NCBI GenBank assembly: GCA_019694295.1
Contig: JAIBCG010000004.1
Coordinates: forward strand, 27,999 to 91,998
Length of the DNA: 64,000 nucleotides
Source: Saprospiraceae bacterium
GTDB taxonomy: Bacteria; Bacteroidota; Bacteroidia; Chitinophagales; Saprospiraceae
Reading direction: 5' to 3'
The number at the start of each line of letters is the position of its first letter. Position 1 is the first letter of the stretch. Both the position numbers and the translations under genes were made by a program. The notes under the pieces are model-generated. The model did not search any database. It had not been told where the DNA came from and saw only the letters and a program-made list of their open reading frames with translations. Shown here in pieces: positions 55,069-64,000 of the stretch.

Positions 55069-57885
55069 TTATGAGTATAGGTACATTGAGCGTTCATTCA
55101 TGAGCTCTCTGAAGTATGGATCTTTAAGATCTTTGATGAAATAAATCATTTCGCCCGTTGACTTCATTTCTGGTCCGAGAGTTTTATCGACGCCCGGAAA
55201 TTTTTCAAATGAAAATACAGGCACCTTGATGGCATAACCATCGAGTTGTGGTTTAATGTCGTAATCCTTCAGTTTTTTTGTACCCATCATGATATGTGTG
55301 GCTATGGTCAGGTACGGCACCTTGTAGGCTTTGGCGATGAATGGAGTAGTGCGTGAAGCACGCGGATTGGCTTCTATGACATAGACCTTGCCGTTTTTGA
55401 TGGCAAACTGAATGTTGATAAGTCCTCTGATATTAAGTGCGAAGGCGAGTTTTTTTGCATAAAAAGCCATCTGTTCCACTTCTTCTTGTGTAAGGCTGAA
55501 AGTAGGAAGCATTGCAGAGCTATCACCACTATGTATGCCTGCCGGCTCAATGTGTTCCATTATTCCCATGATGTGTACGTCATCACCGTCACAGATGGCG
55601 TCTATCTCGGCTTCCTTGGCGCGGTCTAGGAAATGGTCTATGAGTACATTATGGCCGGGAAGGTGTTTGAATATTGAAAGGACACTTCGCTCGAGTTCAT
55701 CATCATTGATGACGATACGCATCCTTTGACCACCGAGTACATACGAGGGTCTTACCAGAACAGGATAACCTACTTCGTGTGCTATTTTTAATGCTTCGTC
55801 CACATCATCAGCTACACCATACTTAGGATATGGTATTTCCAATACTTTTAACAGGTCGGAGAATGAACCACGGTCTTCGGCAAGGTCCATTGACTTAAAA
55901 TCTGTACCAACTATGTTGATGCCTTTTTTAAACAAATTTTCAGCAAGTTTAAGTGCAGTTTGTCCGCCAAGCTGTACAATGACACCGTCGGGTTTTTCAA
56001 GATCGATTATCTCTTCGATGTGTTCCCAGTACACAGGTTCGAAATATAATTTGTCGGCTATGTCAAAATCTGTAGAAACTGTTTCGGGGTTGCAGTTAAT
56101 CATGATGGCCTCGTATCCGGCTTCTTTTATAGCCAGCAGACCATGTACACAACAATAGTCGAACTCTATTCCCTGGCCTATCCTGTTCGGGCCGGAGCCA
56201 AGTACAATAATTTTTTTCTTTTTAGATGGGATGGATTCATTTTCTGTATCGAAGCTTGAGTAGAAATACGGGGTCTTAGCTTCAAATTCTGCAGCACAAG
56301 TGTCCACCATCTTGAAGGTACGAAGCATGTTGAGTTTCTTGCGCTGTCTTGTTACCGCCGATTCGTCCACTCGGAGTAACCATGCTATCTGTGCATCGGA
56401 GTAACCATTTTCTTTCAATTCTCTGAAAAAAGCGGCAGGTATATCTTCAGGTAAATTGTAGCGCATAAGTTGCTCTTCCATTTTTACCAAAGACTTTATC
56501 TGCTTCAGGAACCAAGGGTCAATGAGTGTGATTTTGTGCACTGTTTTTTCAGGAATGCCGAGGCGGAGTGCGTCTTTAACTCTGTAAATTCTATCATCAC
56601 TTGCTTTTTCTAAGCGTTCGAGGATATCCTGGGTGTTTATCCATTCTTTTTTATCGGCACCGAGGCCGGAGCGATTATTTTCCTGTGACTGACAGGCTTT
56701 CTGTAGTGCTTCCGTAAAGCTGCGTCCTATAGCCATTACTTCACCTACTGATTTCATCTGGAGTCCGAGCAAGTGATCGGCACCGGCGAATTTGTCAAAG
56801 TTCCAGCGAGGCATTTTTACGATTACATAGTCAAGTGATGGTTCGAAATATGCTGAAGTTGTTTTGGTTATTTGGTTGCTGAGTTCATCGAGCGTATATC
56901 CTATGGCGAGTTTGGCGGCTATTTTTGCTATCGGATAGCCGGTAGCCTTACTTGCCAGTGCTGATGATCGAGATACACGTGGATTTATTTCAATGGCAAT
57001 GAGTTGCTCAGTTTCCGGATTTTGGGCGAACTGTACATTACAGCCACCGGCAAAATTGCCCATAGAACGCATCATGAGCATGGCTTTGTCGCGCATGTCC
57101 TGGTATGCTGTGTCTGACAGGGTCATAGCAGGAGCCACCGTGATACTGTCACCTGTATGTATGCCCATAGGGTCGAGGTTCTCTACTGTACAGATGATGA
57201 CTACATTGTCGTTTTTGTCACGTAGTAGTTCAAGCTCGAATTCTTTCCAGCCGAGTACCGCTTTTTCGACAAGAACCTCGTGTGTAGGGCTCGCATTGAG
57301 TCCTCTTTTTAAGGCTTCGTCAAATTCTTCAGGTTTCATTACAAATCCACCACCGGTACCACCTAGCGTAAATGATGGTCTGATAACAAGCGGAAAGCCG
57401 ATCTTTTGTGCGGCTTCTTTGCCTTCGAGGTACGAATTGGCAATGTAGCTCGGTGCTACATCTAGTCCGATCTCTATCATCAACTGCCGGAAGAGTTCAC
57501 GGTTTTCGGCTTTTTCTATTGCATCGACGTCCACGCCAATCATTCGTACACCGTATCGTTCCCATACACCTTGTTCTTCTGCTTTGAGTGCCAGGTTGAG
57601 CGCTGTCTGCCCGCCCATGGTAGGGAGTACGGCGTCGATTTTGTGTTTTTCGAGGATTTCGATGATGGATTCAACGGTCAGAGGCATTAGATAAATATTA
57701 TCTGTCGTGACCGGATCAGTCATGATGGTGGCCGGATTTGAATTGATAAGTGTCACTTCGATGCCTTCTTCGCGGAGCGATCTTGAAGCCTGTGTGCCCG
57801 AATAATCAAACTCACAAGCCTGGCCTATGATGATGGGTCCGCTGCCTATTATCAGTACGGAGCGGATGGAGGAGTCTTTTGGCAT
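55069..57885 (-). CDS. carB: Carbamoyl-phosphate synthase large subunit
   Basis: CarB makes carbamoyl phosphate from bicarbonate, ammonia (from CarA) and two ATP, for pyrimidine and arginine synthesis. The 938-residue protein has the two homologous ATP-grasp synthetase halves. The first opens [19 protein letters not shown], the second [17 protein letters not shown]. Between them is the oligomerisation region. It ends soon after [10 protein letters not shown] and so lacks the C-terminal MGS-like allosteric domain of E. coli CarB (1073 residues), as in related Bacteroidota. The frame extends to 57930, but a -7 element at 57911-57918 favours the ATG at 57885. carA is not nearby. Confidence 0.95.
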   Translation of the reverse strand: MPKDSSIRSVLIIGSGPIIIGQACEFDYSGTQASRSLREEGIEVTLINSNPATIMTDPVTTDNIYLMPLTVESIIEILEKHKIDAVLPTMGGQTALNLALKAEEQGVWERYGVRMIGVDVDAIEKAENRELFRQLMIEIGLDVAPSYIANSYLEGKEAAQKIGFPLVIRPSFTLGGTGGGFVMKPEEFDEALKRGLNASPTHEVLVEKAVLGWKEFELELLRDKNDNVVIICTVENLDPMGIHTGDSITVAPAMTLSDTAYQDMRDKAMLMMRSMGNFAGGCNVQFAQNPETEQLIAIEINPRVSRSSALASKATGYPIAKIAAKLAIGYTLDELSNQITKTTSAYFEPSLDYVIVKMPRWNFDKFAGADHLLGLQMKSVGEVMAIGRSFTEALQKACQSQENNRSGLGADKKEWINTQDILERLEKASDDRIYRVKDALRLGIPEKTVHKITLIDPWFLKQIKSLVKMEEQLMRYNLPEDIPAAFFRELKENGYSDAQIAWLLRVDESAVTRQRKKLNMLRTFKMVDTCAAEFEAKTPYFYSSFDTENESIPSKKKKIIVLGSGPNRIGQGIEFDYCCVHGLLAIKEAGYEAIMINCNPETVSTDFDIADKLYFEPVYWEHIEEIIDLEKPDGVIVQLGGQTALKLAENLFKKGINIVGTDFKSMDLAEDRGSFSDLLKVLEIPYPKYGVADDVDEALKIAHEVGYPVLVRPSYVLGGQRMRIVINDDELERSVLSIFKHLPGHNVLIDHFLDRAKEAEIDAICDGDDVHIMGIMEHIEPAGIHSGDSSAMLPTFSLTQEEVEQMAFYAKKLAFALNIRGLINIQFAIKNGKVYVIEANPRASRTTPFIAKAYKVPYLTIATHIMMGTKKLKDYDIKPQLDGYAIKVPVFSFEKFPGVDKTLGPEMKSTGEMIYFIKDLKDPYFRELMNERSMYLYS

Positions 57886-58708
57886 AGTATGCTTTTGATG
57901 GAACTGGACGCAAAGATAATTCAATGCCACATTCTAATTATTATACAAAGGAGTTATTTGTTAAAAAAATACACATCGTGTAAAGTTTTCGAAGGAATAT
58001 TACGGATGTTATAGTATCAATTCATGGAGGTCTAAAAATTAGTCACAAGGTTGAGTAAAATTGAAGTGTAAGGAATTTTGTATATATATTAATGTGTTTC
58101 AGTCAGGAGGTTTTATAAACTTTTCATTTTTTCTTAATATCAAATTTACCATAAACAGGGTATGGTCTTTTAAAATAAACCCCGATACCTTTGTGTGTGA
58201 ATGTGAGATGAGACATATTACATAAATTGAAAATGTTTTTGGCATAATTTATGCAATAGAGCAACTAACGAACATATTACTTAAACCGTCCGGTCTTGTG
58301 CCGGTAAAAAATGAGATCCCATGCCCATACAAAAGATTACACTTTTATTGCTTCGCCCTTTTGCTGCTTTAGCAGATGTCATTGCAGAAATTTATTTTAC
58401 TGCACCTGATGCGAGAAGATTTCATTCACTCATAATTATCAAACAGTATAGCTGATAAGCCAGGGTCTTTAATTTTTATCACTGGAAGAAGCCTTGGTAG
58501 TTGTTAGCAGATTATGATCCCATGAATAAAACGAATCGTAGAGAAGTTGATAAGAAATTCGTGATTGCAGAAACATTTTATAAAACACATGCGTATCATG
58601 AATCTAAGCTCGCCGATTTTTACAATTACACCAAAACAAAACAATATTAACCAAAACAGTTTGCACTTAATTGAGGCTTTTAATTATTGAATTTATTAAT
58701 ATAATTGT
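57886..58708. other. 823-base gene-poor spacer before the cohesin operon
   Basis: It contains the carB promoter element, a TACCTTTG -7-like box at 58186-58193 on the + strand, a short CCGG/CCGG hairpin with a 7-base loop at 58290-58304, two copies of GATCCCATG (58315-58323, 58516-58524), and a 44-codon ORF at 58321-58455 that I do not support as a gene. It could be a long leader for the cohesin genes. No known RNA family was recognised. Confidence 0.4.
57911..57918 (-). promoter_or_regulatory. -7 element for carB
   Basis: Minus-strand TATCTTTG matches TAnnTTTG, 26 bases upstream of the ATG at 57885. The nearest upstream TTG is too far (27 bases), so only the -7 half is supported. Its position argues against the longer reading of carB. 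Confidence 0.45.
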
Positions 58709-59500
58709 ATGAATCCTTTGAAAAAATTACTGACCCTGTTTTTTTATATATCGGTAGCAGTGGGTAGCATGTCTGCTCAGCTTTACCTTACACCCGACAC
58801 GTCTTTTGCCCATGCAGGCGACAAGGCACAGGTTAACATCAGAGTAAAAAACTTCAATAAGCTGACCGGGCTACAATTTTCATTAAACTGGAATCCGGCA
58901 GTACTCAAATACGATACAGTATCAAATTTTAATCTGCCTGGCCTGTCAGCCGATATGATTGGTGCTGACCCCGATACCTTGGCTTCCGGAAAAATAGCCT
59001 TGCTATGGACATCATTCCAGCCTTTGGGCAATATTATGGCAGATGGCAGTACTATGCTGACTTTTATATTTGATGTTGTCGGCTCAAAAGGCGATTCGAC
59101 ATCAGTTTTTGTTTCAGATTCACCGGTTTTTGCAGAAGCTTATGATTCTGTTGGAAATGAAGTGCCGGTTATCAAAGGCATTGGGTACGTTTACGTAAAA
59201 CCACCCTTGTACGTTAATGAAAAATATTCTGAGCAAGGTAAATACCGATTGTACAATCCTGACCCTAATCCATTCCTTCAGAATACAAAAATAAGCTGGG
59301 TAATGCCTCAGTCTGGTAATGCCAGCATCATAGTCACAGACCTTAACGGTAATCAGGTTTACCAAAAGTATGCCCGTTATTATCAGGGTAAGAACCAACT
59401 GATACTCAATCGTAAGGATTTTCCTGCCGCCGGAACATATTTTGTAACACTTAAGTCAGACAATATTCTTCTGACAAGAAAATTAATAAGAGGAAATTAA
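58709..59500 (+). CDS. Single-cohesin T9SS cargo protein
   Basis: A 263-residue secreted protein: signal peptide (about 1-24), one cohesin-like beta-sandwich (about 25-165: V-N-I-R-V-K-N-F, G-L-Q-F-S-L-N-W-N-P-A-V-L-K-Y-D, L-T-F-I-F-D-V), and a type A T9SS sorting domain (D-P-N-P-F-L-Q-N to the C-terminus). Cohesins bind dockerins in cellulosomes, but in Bacteroidota such domains occur in surface proteins with unknown partners. It precedes a four-cohesin adhesin by 63 bases on the same strand and is probably co-expressed with it. Confidence 0.85.
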   Translation: MNPLKKLLTLFFYISVAVGSMSAQLYLTPDTSFAHAGDKAQVNIRVKNFNKLTGLQFSLNWNPAVLKYDTVSNFNLPGLSADMIGADPDTLASGKIALLWTSFQPLGNIMADGSTMLTFIFDVVGSKGDSTSVFVSDSPVFAEAYDSVGNEVPVIKGIGYVYVKPPLYVNEKYSEQGKYRLYNPDPNPFLQNTKISWVMPQSGNASIIVTDLNGNQVYQKYARYYQGKNQLILNRKDFPAAGTYFVTLKSDNILLTRKLIRGN

Positions 59501-59563
59501 TATTTGATGATAATAACAATTTTTCAACAAAAACCTTTTCAATCACTTCCCAATTCCTAGGAC

Positions 59564-62500
59564 ATGAACAAGTTTATTTCAATGATCCTGTTCTTTTTTG
59601 CCATTTCAGTAGCACAAACATTTGCAATGGCACCGACGATCAAGATCAACCCCTTAGATGCTACCATTAACGTAGATGAAACTATCACGTATAGTGTGAC
59701 AGCCGATAACTTTAACCACATTTCGGTCGAGTTTACGGTTTTGTTTGATTCCGGTAAGCTAGATTTTGTCAGTTTTTCTGACATTAATCCACAGTTGAAG
59801 GAATTTAACCTAAATTACATCCCACCGGGAACACCAAATTACCCGGAAGGGTTAAAGGTATCATGGTTAGATCCAAACTTCCAACCGCAAAATCTGCCCA
59901 ATGGGTCAGTTTTGTTTAAAATGACACTCAAGGCAAAGGCTCCGGGCCTTAGCCAGATTACTGTACCATGCGGTGCACCTTATGTATGTGAGGCCATAGA
60001 CGGAAGCGGCAATGTTTTCGAATCATTTCCACCCACCACACCTGCAAATCTGTTGATTAATGGTACAGTCGTATTAGACAAATTTACTATAGGCATCTCA
60101 GATGAACAATGTGATCAAGGATCAGAGGTATGTGTAAAAGTGAAAGCTTTGAAAGATTTTACCAACATCACCCTAATGCAAATGAGGATCGAATGGGATG
60201 TGACAAAACTTCAGTTTTTGAGTGTAAAAAATTGTAACTCATCTATTGCCCTTAATTGTGGCTCAGATATAAACTTTAACGGCACGGCTCTGTTTCTGAG
60301 TTGGTTTGCTGACCCCGATAAAGCTCCTGACGGCTATACATTGCCTGACGGTTCTACGCTGTTTGAAATATGCTTCAAAGTTTTGCAGCCCCTTGGCTCT
60401 AAAGTGCCTGTCGCATTCAAGGACGAACAGTTTTCGAAGAATCTTTTCTCGGATAAAAATGGTGATATTACCGACTTTAACCTATTAAATGGATCGGTGA
60501 CTACCGGCCCGTGCGGAGGTAATACAAACGAAAAACTGACACTTACTGCATCACAGGAGACAGCTTCTACCGGCTCGAATGTATGTGTTAAAATAACAGC
60601 ATCTAACTTTGACAGCCTTGTTACTGCAAAGTTTGGCGTAAGCTGGGATCCGGCTGTTGTAGTACTTACAAGTGTGCAGAATTGTAATCCTTTGCTGAAT
60701 ATTGCTAATTGCAGTCTCGGTCAGGGGCCATTTGCCGTTGTGGGTGGGTTCTTGCAGTTCAACTGGCAGGCTAGTGCCGGCCAACAGGCAACAGGCGTTA
60801 CCTTACCTGCGAATGCTACTTTGTTCGAAGTGTGCTTTACTGTACTCGGAGGGCCGGGTACCAGCAGCAACATCGTTCTTGGCTCGCAGGGAACATTTAC
60901 AGCAAGTGCAACGGATGCCAAAGGAAAAACATTTGATTTGGCCTACAATCAGGGCAAAGTGACAGTGCCGGGTGCCGGTACCGTAACACTGAGTGTGACC
61001 GATAAGGACGCTTGCCCGGGCAAAACGGTATGTATTCCAATCACTGTGAAAAGCTTCAACGCTATAGAATCAATGGAGTTTGCCCTACAGTGGGACCCTG
61101 CCTTGTTGTCTAATGTTGTGCTTCAAAGTTGTAACCCGCAACTCAGCCTTAACTGTAACTGCAGTGGCTCTTCAAACTTCAACTGTACACCCGGATTGTT
61201 GGTCGTTACATGGTTCTCTCAGTCAGGTGGTTCGGTGACCTTGCCGAATGATGCAGTATTGTTCGAATTGTGTTTTGATGTGGTAGGCGCCAATGGTACT
61301 ACATCACCTCTAAATATCATTCCAAACCCTAATACAGGTGTTATCGAATTTATTAATGGAAGCGGTGCGACTGTAGATGTCATCTCTGTCAACCAGAATA
61401 TTTCAATAACTACTACAGCTTGCTCTCAGCCTTGCAATCTTACGCAAACCAATACAATAACCAATGCAGCCTGTTCGGGCAGTAACTCTGGTTCGATCCT
61501 GATCAATGTAGCAGGTGGTACAGGTAATTATAGCTATACTTGGTCGCCTCCTATACCTGCAGGTACAGGCAATAATCCTGTTAACCTTGGTGCAGGCATA
61601 TATAATGTTACTGTAGTAGATACCGGCAATCCTGGTTGCTCGGCTGTGTTTGGTCCGTTCGAAGTATTGGCAGGCCAAGGTTTTAGCGTAGAAGTAAACG
61701 TTACACCGGCTAATTGTGAAGGTACATTTGGTGGCGCTATCCAGCTGGTTCCTTCGGGTTCTACAGGATATAGTTATAACTGGAGCCCTGCTTCACCTAA
61801 CAGCTCAACCATTACGAATCTACCTGCTGGTACATGGGATGTAACCATCACCGATGCCAAAGGCTGTACAGTGGTACTCAAGAGCATTGTGGTACCTAAA
61901 GGCCAGGGGAACTTCAATGTTGTAGGCGAAGTCAAATATCCTAAATGCTTTGGAGGAAGCGACGGATCAATCATCACTGCCGTTACACCGGTCGGCAATT
62001 ATACATACTCATGGAATACCACACCTGTGCAGACAACACCAAATATCACAAACCTGAAAGCCGGATCATATACCGTAGTAGTCACAGATGTAGCGTCAGG
62101 ATGTACGAGGACAGAAACGTTTGTTATCCAGAATCCTCCTGCTATAGTACTTACCTCTGTCAGTACAAATGCTTCTTCGGTGGTTTCTAATGATGGGTCG
62201 ATATCGGTTAACCCTACAGGTGGTGCAGGCAATTATACTTATGTGTGGAGTACCATCCCACCACAGACAGGCAAAAAGGCTGTTAACTTAGCTCCAGGTA
62301 TATATTTTGTGACTGTTAGCGATGGTAATGGTTGTACTGCAGTTATTCAGGATACTGTTGGGGTGGACATAAATCCTCCTAAACCAGGCATTGAGCTCGT
62401 GAATACACAATTTGATAAATATAATGGTTATGGTGTAAGCTGTCCGGGTACTTGCAATGGTATCCTACTTGCCAATCCACCGGCCGGAGCTGTTGAACCA

Positions 62501-63142
62501 TTCGTTTGGGTATGGTCAAGTAATGCGAAGGGTACCAATGAGAATCTTGCCTTTGACTTATGTGAAGGTACTTATGGTGTTACACTCACGGATGCCACCG
62601 GGCAGAAATATTATGCTGCCAAACAGGTACAGCTCATAGCACCTTCGGCATTAACGCTTGATTTAGTGACAAGTGCAAACCCAACACCAACGGCTAAGGC
62701 TATTGTTACAGGAGGTGTTTCGCCTTACGAATATAAATTTAATCAAAATCCGTTTACCGGACAGAATGTCTCTATAGTAGATGGCTACGAACCATTGACG
62801 GTAATAGTGCAAGATAAAAATAATTGTACCATCACCAAAACAGTTGTAGGCCCGCTTGGTCGCGACTGCAATGAGGCAAGACTCGTGATTACACCTAACG
62901 GAGATGGTATCAACGATTATCTGATACTTGCCTGTGCCAATGTCTTTACGCTGAATAAGTTTACAGTATTCGACAGATGGGGCAAAGTGCTTCTGACCCG
63001 AAGTGGATATACCAACGACTGGGACGGTGTTGACAAACAAGGCAACCCTCTACCGGAAGGTGGCTATTTCTGGGCTTTGGAATATATCAACCAGAATGGC
63101 AATCTCGAAGTAGCTAAGGGAAGTATTACCATAGTCCGCTAA
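59564..63142 (+). CDS. Four-cohesin, SprB-repeat T9SS adhesin with CHU_C domain
   Basis: A 1192-residue surface protein. Order by residue: signal peptide (1-22); four cohesin-like domains at about 25-170, 174-312, 325-468 and 474-612, three with a conserved V-C-V/I-K/P-I/V and C-N-P/S pattern; four SprB-type repeats at about 622-702, 708-778, 786-857 and 868-933 (Y-S-Y-T/N-W, L-x-A-G-x-Y/W-x-V-T/V-V/I-x-D); two more divergent repeats; and the gliding-motility C-terminal domain at 1101-1192 (I-T-P-N-G-D-G-I-N-D, F-D-R-W-G), a type B sorting signal. An SprF-like gene follows 34 bases downstream. It is probably a surface adhesin; the ligand is unknown. Confidence 0.9.
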   Translation: MNKFISMILFFFAISVAQTFAMAPTIKINPLDATINVDETITYSVTADNFNHISVEFTVLFDSGKLDFVSFSDINPQLKEFNLNYIPPGTPNYPEGLKVSWLDPNFQPQNLPNGSVLFKMTLKAKAPGLSQITVPCGAPYVCEAIDGSGNVFESFPPTTPANLLINGTVVLDKFTIGISDEQCDQGSEVCVKVKALKDFTNITLMQMRIEWDVTKLQFLSVKNCNSSIALNCGSDINFNGTALFLSWFADPDKAPDGYTLPDGSTLFEICFKVLQPLGSKVPVAFKDEQFSKNLFSDKNGDITDFNLLNGSVTTGPCGGNTNEKLTLTASQETASTGSNVCVKITASNFDSLVTAKFGVSWDPAVVVLTSVQNCNPLLNIANCSLGQGPFAVVGGFLQFNWQASAGQQATGVTLPANATLFEVCFTVLGGPGTSSNIVLGSQGTFTASATDAKGKTFDLAYNQGKVTVPGAGTVTLSVTDKDACPGKTVCIPITVKSFNAIESMEFALQWDPALLSNVVLQSCNPQLSLNCNCSGSSNFNCTPGLLVVTWFSQSGGSVTLPNDAVLFELCFDVVGANGTTSPLNIIPNPNTGVIEFINGSGATVDVISVNQNISITTTACSQPCNLTQTNTITNAACSGSNSGSILINVAGGTGNYSYTWSPPIPAGTGNNPVNLGAGIYNVTVVDTGNPGCSAVFGPFEVLAGQGFSVEVNVTPANCEGTFGGAIQLVPSGSTGYSYNWSPASPNSSTITNLPAGTWDVTITDAKGCTVVLKSIVVPKGQGNFNVVGEVKYPKCFGGSDGSIITAVTPVGNYTYSWNTTPVQTTPNITNLKAGSYTVVVTDVASGCTRTETFVIQNPPAIVLTSVSTNASSVVSNDGSISVNPTGGAGNYTYVWSTIPPQTGKKAVNLAPGIYFVTVSDGNGCTAVIQDTVGVDINPPKPGIELVNTQFDKYNGYGVSCPGTCNGILLANPPAGAVEPFVWVWSSNAKGTNENLAFDLCEGTYGVTLTDATGQKYYAAKQVQLIAPSALTLDLVTSANPTPTAKAIVTGGVSPYEYKFNQNPFTGQNVSIVDGYEPLTVIVQDKNNCTITKTVVGPLGRDCNEARLVITPNGDGINDYLILACANVFTLNKFTVFDRWGKVLLTRSGYTNDWDGVDKQGNPLPEGGYFWALEYINQNGNLEVAKGSITIVR
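59636..61399 (+). repeat. Four tandem cohesin-domain repeats
   Basis: Four units of about 140-150 residues each share F-x-x-x-W-D-P/V-x-x-L, L-P-x-x-x-x-L-F-E-x-C-F and a cysteine pair (the first copy is more divergent). The DNA copies are too different for recent duplication. Confidence 0.75.
61427..62362 (+). repeat. Four SprB-type repeats
   Basis: Units of about 70-80 residues each run from a C-x-G-x-x-x-G-x-I opening (weaker in the fourth) through G-x-Y-x-Y-x-W to G-x-Y/W-x-V-x-V/I-x-D and a Cys. They match the repeat type of the Flavobacterium adhesin SprB. Confidence 0.75.
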
Positions 63143-63176
63143 ACTGATTCGTTAAATTTCAAAAAAAACCTTAAGA

Positions 63177-63947
63177 ATGAAAAAGTTAATTCTATATATG
63201 TTGATGCTCACTGCTGCAGTCAGATTGTCTGCTCAGGACGAATCAGCCAATTCGCAATACCTTGTGAATCCATATTTTGTCAATCCTGGTGCTGCAGGCA
63301 TGAACGGTCTGCATAATTTTCATGGATCATACCGCACAGCACTTACTACCTTACCCAATAACCCAACAACATACTACGTGTCGTATGATGGGCTCATTGG
63401 CAAGAGAGTAGGTATGGGCGCAATGTTGATGAATGACAAAGTAGCATCATTAAATAAGTATAAAATGCAGTTGTCCTATGCTTACAATTGGGTGGCAAGT
63501 GAAGGCCTGAAGATGGGTATCGGTCTTAATGCCGAATTCCACCAACTTAATCTTGACAAAAAAGCAGGTGACAACTCATTTCAGCAGCCTGGTGATCCAG
63601 CTATTCTTGCAGCATTGGATGGTGCACAGTATTTTGACGCTACAGCAGGTATTTACGGTGTTTATAAAGACAAACTAAGCTTTGGTGTCTCGGTACCGAA
63701 TCTCATAAGAGCAAGACTTAACAAAAACACGGATGCAGAAGAATCAGCTTTTGCTACTGCCTTCCAGTATTTTACAGCTAATGTAGGCTACCGTTTTGAC
63801 GTAAAAGATTATGACTTTGCTGTCGAGCCATCTGTAATGGTAAGAAAATCATACGGGTCTTCAGTTATTACTGATTTGAATGTAAAAACCTATTTATGTG
63901 GGTTTTTGAAGATAAAGTGTGAGATTCATAACTTGAAGGATCGATGA
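63177..63947 (+). CDS. PorP/SprF-family protein, apparently C-terminally truncated
   Basis: A 256-residue SprF-like barrel protein: signal peptide (1-19), Q-Y-L-V-N-P-Y-F-V-N-P-G-A-A-G opening, and the usual strands up to F-A-V-E-P-S-V-M-V and D-L-N-V-K-T-Y. The last residues (after about 240, beginning C-G-F-L-K-I-K) no longer resemble the family, and the protein is about 60 residues shorter than the copy at 35784-36740 (318). A different frame continues as W-V-F-E-D-K-V for a few codons and then stops, so a small indel plus later damage, or a natural shortening, is possible. It follows the cohesin/SprB adhesin by 34 bases, its expected partner. The window ends 53 bases later. Confidence 0.8.
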   Translation: MKKLILYMLMLTAAVRLSAQDESANSQYLVNPYFVNPGAAGMNGLHNFHGSYRTALTTLPNNPTTYYVSYDGLIGKRVGMGAMLMNDKVASLNKYKMQLSYAYNWVASEGLKMGIGLNAEFHQLNLDKKAGDNSFQQPGDPAILAALDGAQYFDATAGIYGVYKDKLSFGVSVPNLIRARLNKNTDAEESAFATAFQYFTANVGYRFDVKDYDFAVEPSVMVRKSYGSSVITDLNVKTYLCGFLKIKCEIHNLKDR

Positions 63948-64000
63948 TAAATAATAGAAAACAGATTCCTAAAACAATAACAAAAAACCCCTACACTTTT

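Noticed and set aside
58321..58455. A 44-codon ORF starting ATG in the long spacer before the cohesin genes
   Set aside because: No recognisable family or convincing signal peptide, and no promoter at the right distance; it is too short to support without transcription data.
58709..63142. A cellulosome locus
   Set aside because: Cohesins are present, but no dockerin, cellulase or other plant-polymer hydrolase is encoded here, and the C-terminal domains are T9SS sorting signals.
63893..64000. An insertion sequence interrupting the second sprF-like gene
   Set aside because: Only a 7-8 base inverted match (AAAGTGT at 63914-63920 and ACACTTT at 63993-63999) supports it; no transposase is visible and the window ends.

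Overview
The window is a chromosomal segment of a Bacteroidota bacterium. The gene content looks Saprospiria-like rather than Bacteroides-like. The evidence is type IX secretion (T9SS) cargo with C-terminal sorting domains, gliding-motility-associated C-terminal (CHU_C) adhesins paired with PorP/SprF proteins, a PorU-type C25 sortase, GldH, GSCFA, GH92 and Wzi-like families, and promoters of the Bacteroidota form TTTG-N19-21-TAnnTTTG. Composition and gene style are even across the window. I see no integrase, transposase, phage structural gene or CRISPR array.

Layout. 1-2594: a redoxin tail, then grpE, dnaJ and gldH on the + strand. 2627-5428: an S24-type repressor facing away from a parA / ribbon-helix-helix / gamma-carbonic-anhydrase operon. 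5456-15775 (mostly - strand): cyanophycinase, a large pseudo-peptidase/beta-propeller/Omp85 fusion, and two T9SS cargo proteins (CotH kinase, M36 fungalysin). 15876-22992 (+): rlmB, a small membrane protein, a split 5'-nucleotidase pair, dnaA, tRNA-Ser(GCT) and tRNA-Pro(TGG), and a DUF4153 membrane protein. 23000-33457: mixed envelope genes (GSCFA, a CarboxypepD_reg-like protein, GH92 mannosidase, LpxL-like acyltransferase, MscS, Wzi-like porin, cupin_8 hydroxylase) and a Pycsar-effector-like membrane protein with a degenerate HD domain. 33511-43812 (-): a giant adhesin / SprF / OmpA-PD40 operon with a strong promoter and a leader of about 190 nt. 44423-51519 (+): urocanate hydratase and the PorU2-like sortase. 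51579-54994: Wzt/Wzm polysaccharide exporter, D-glucuronyl C5-epimerase family protein and a small SUMF1-domain protein. 55069-57885 (-): carB. 58709-63947 (+): two cohesin-domain T9SS proteins and a second SprF-like protein that appears to lack its C-terminus.

How it fits together. Much of the window serves the cell surface. Secreted or surface-anchored cargo carries T9SS sorting domains (CotH, M36, both cohesin proteins, giant adhesin). SprF-like outer-membrane partners and an OmpA anchor sit beside the two CHU_C adhesins, and a PorU-type protease could process cargo. GldH links to gliding or T9SS. The ABC exporter with the C5-epimerase points to a uronate-containing exopolysaccharide. The rest is housekeeping: chaperones, replication initiation, tRNAs, rRNA methylation, pyrimidine/arginine precursor synthesis and histidine catabolism.

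The items most worth a second look are an 18-bp near-perfect inverted repeat that would bury the start codon of the SUMF1 gene, the HD-dead Pycsar-effector-like protein without a cyclase, the ParA operon whose RHH partner carries a duplicated short motif, the pseudo-gluzincin/propeller/Omp85 fusion, and a duplicated module of unknown type in the giant adhesin. All function calls come from reading the sequence and from memory of protein families; no database search was run.
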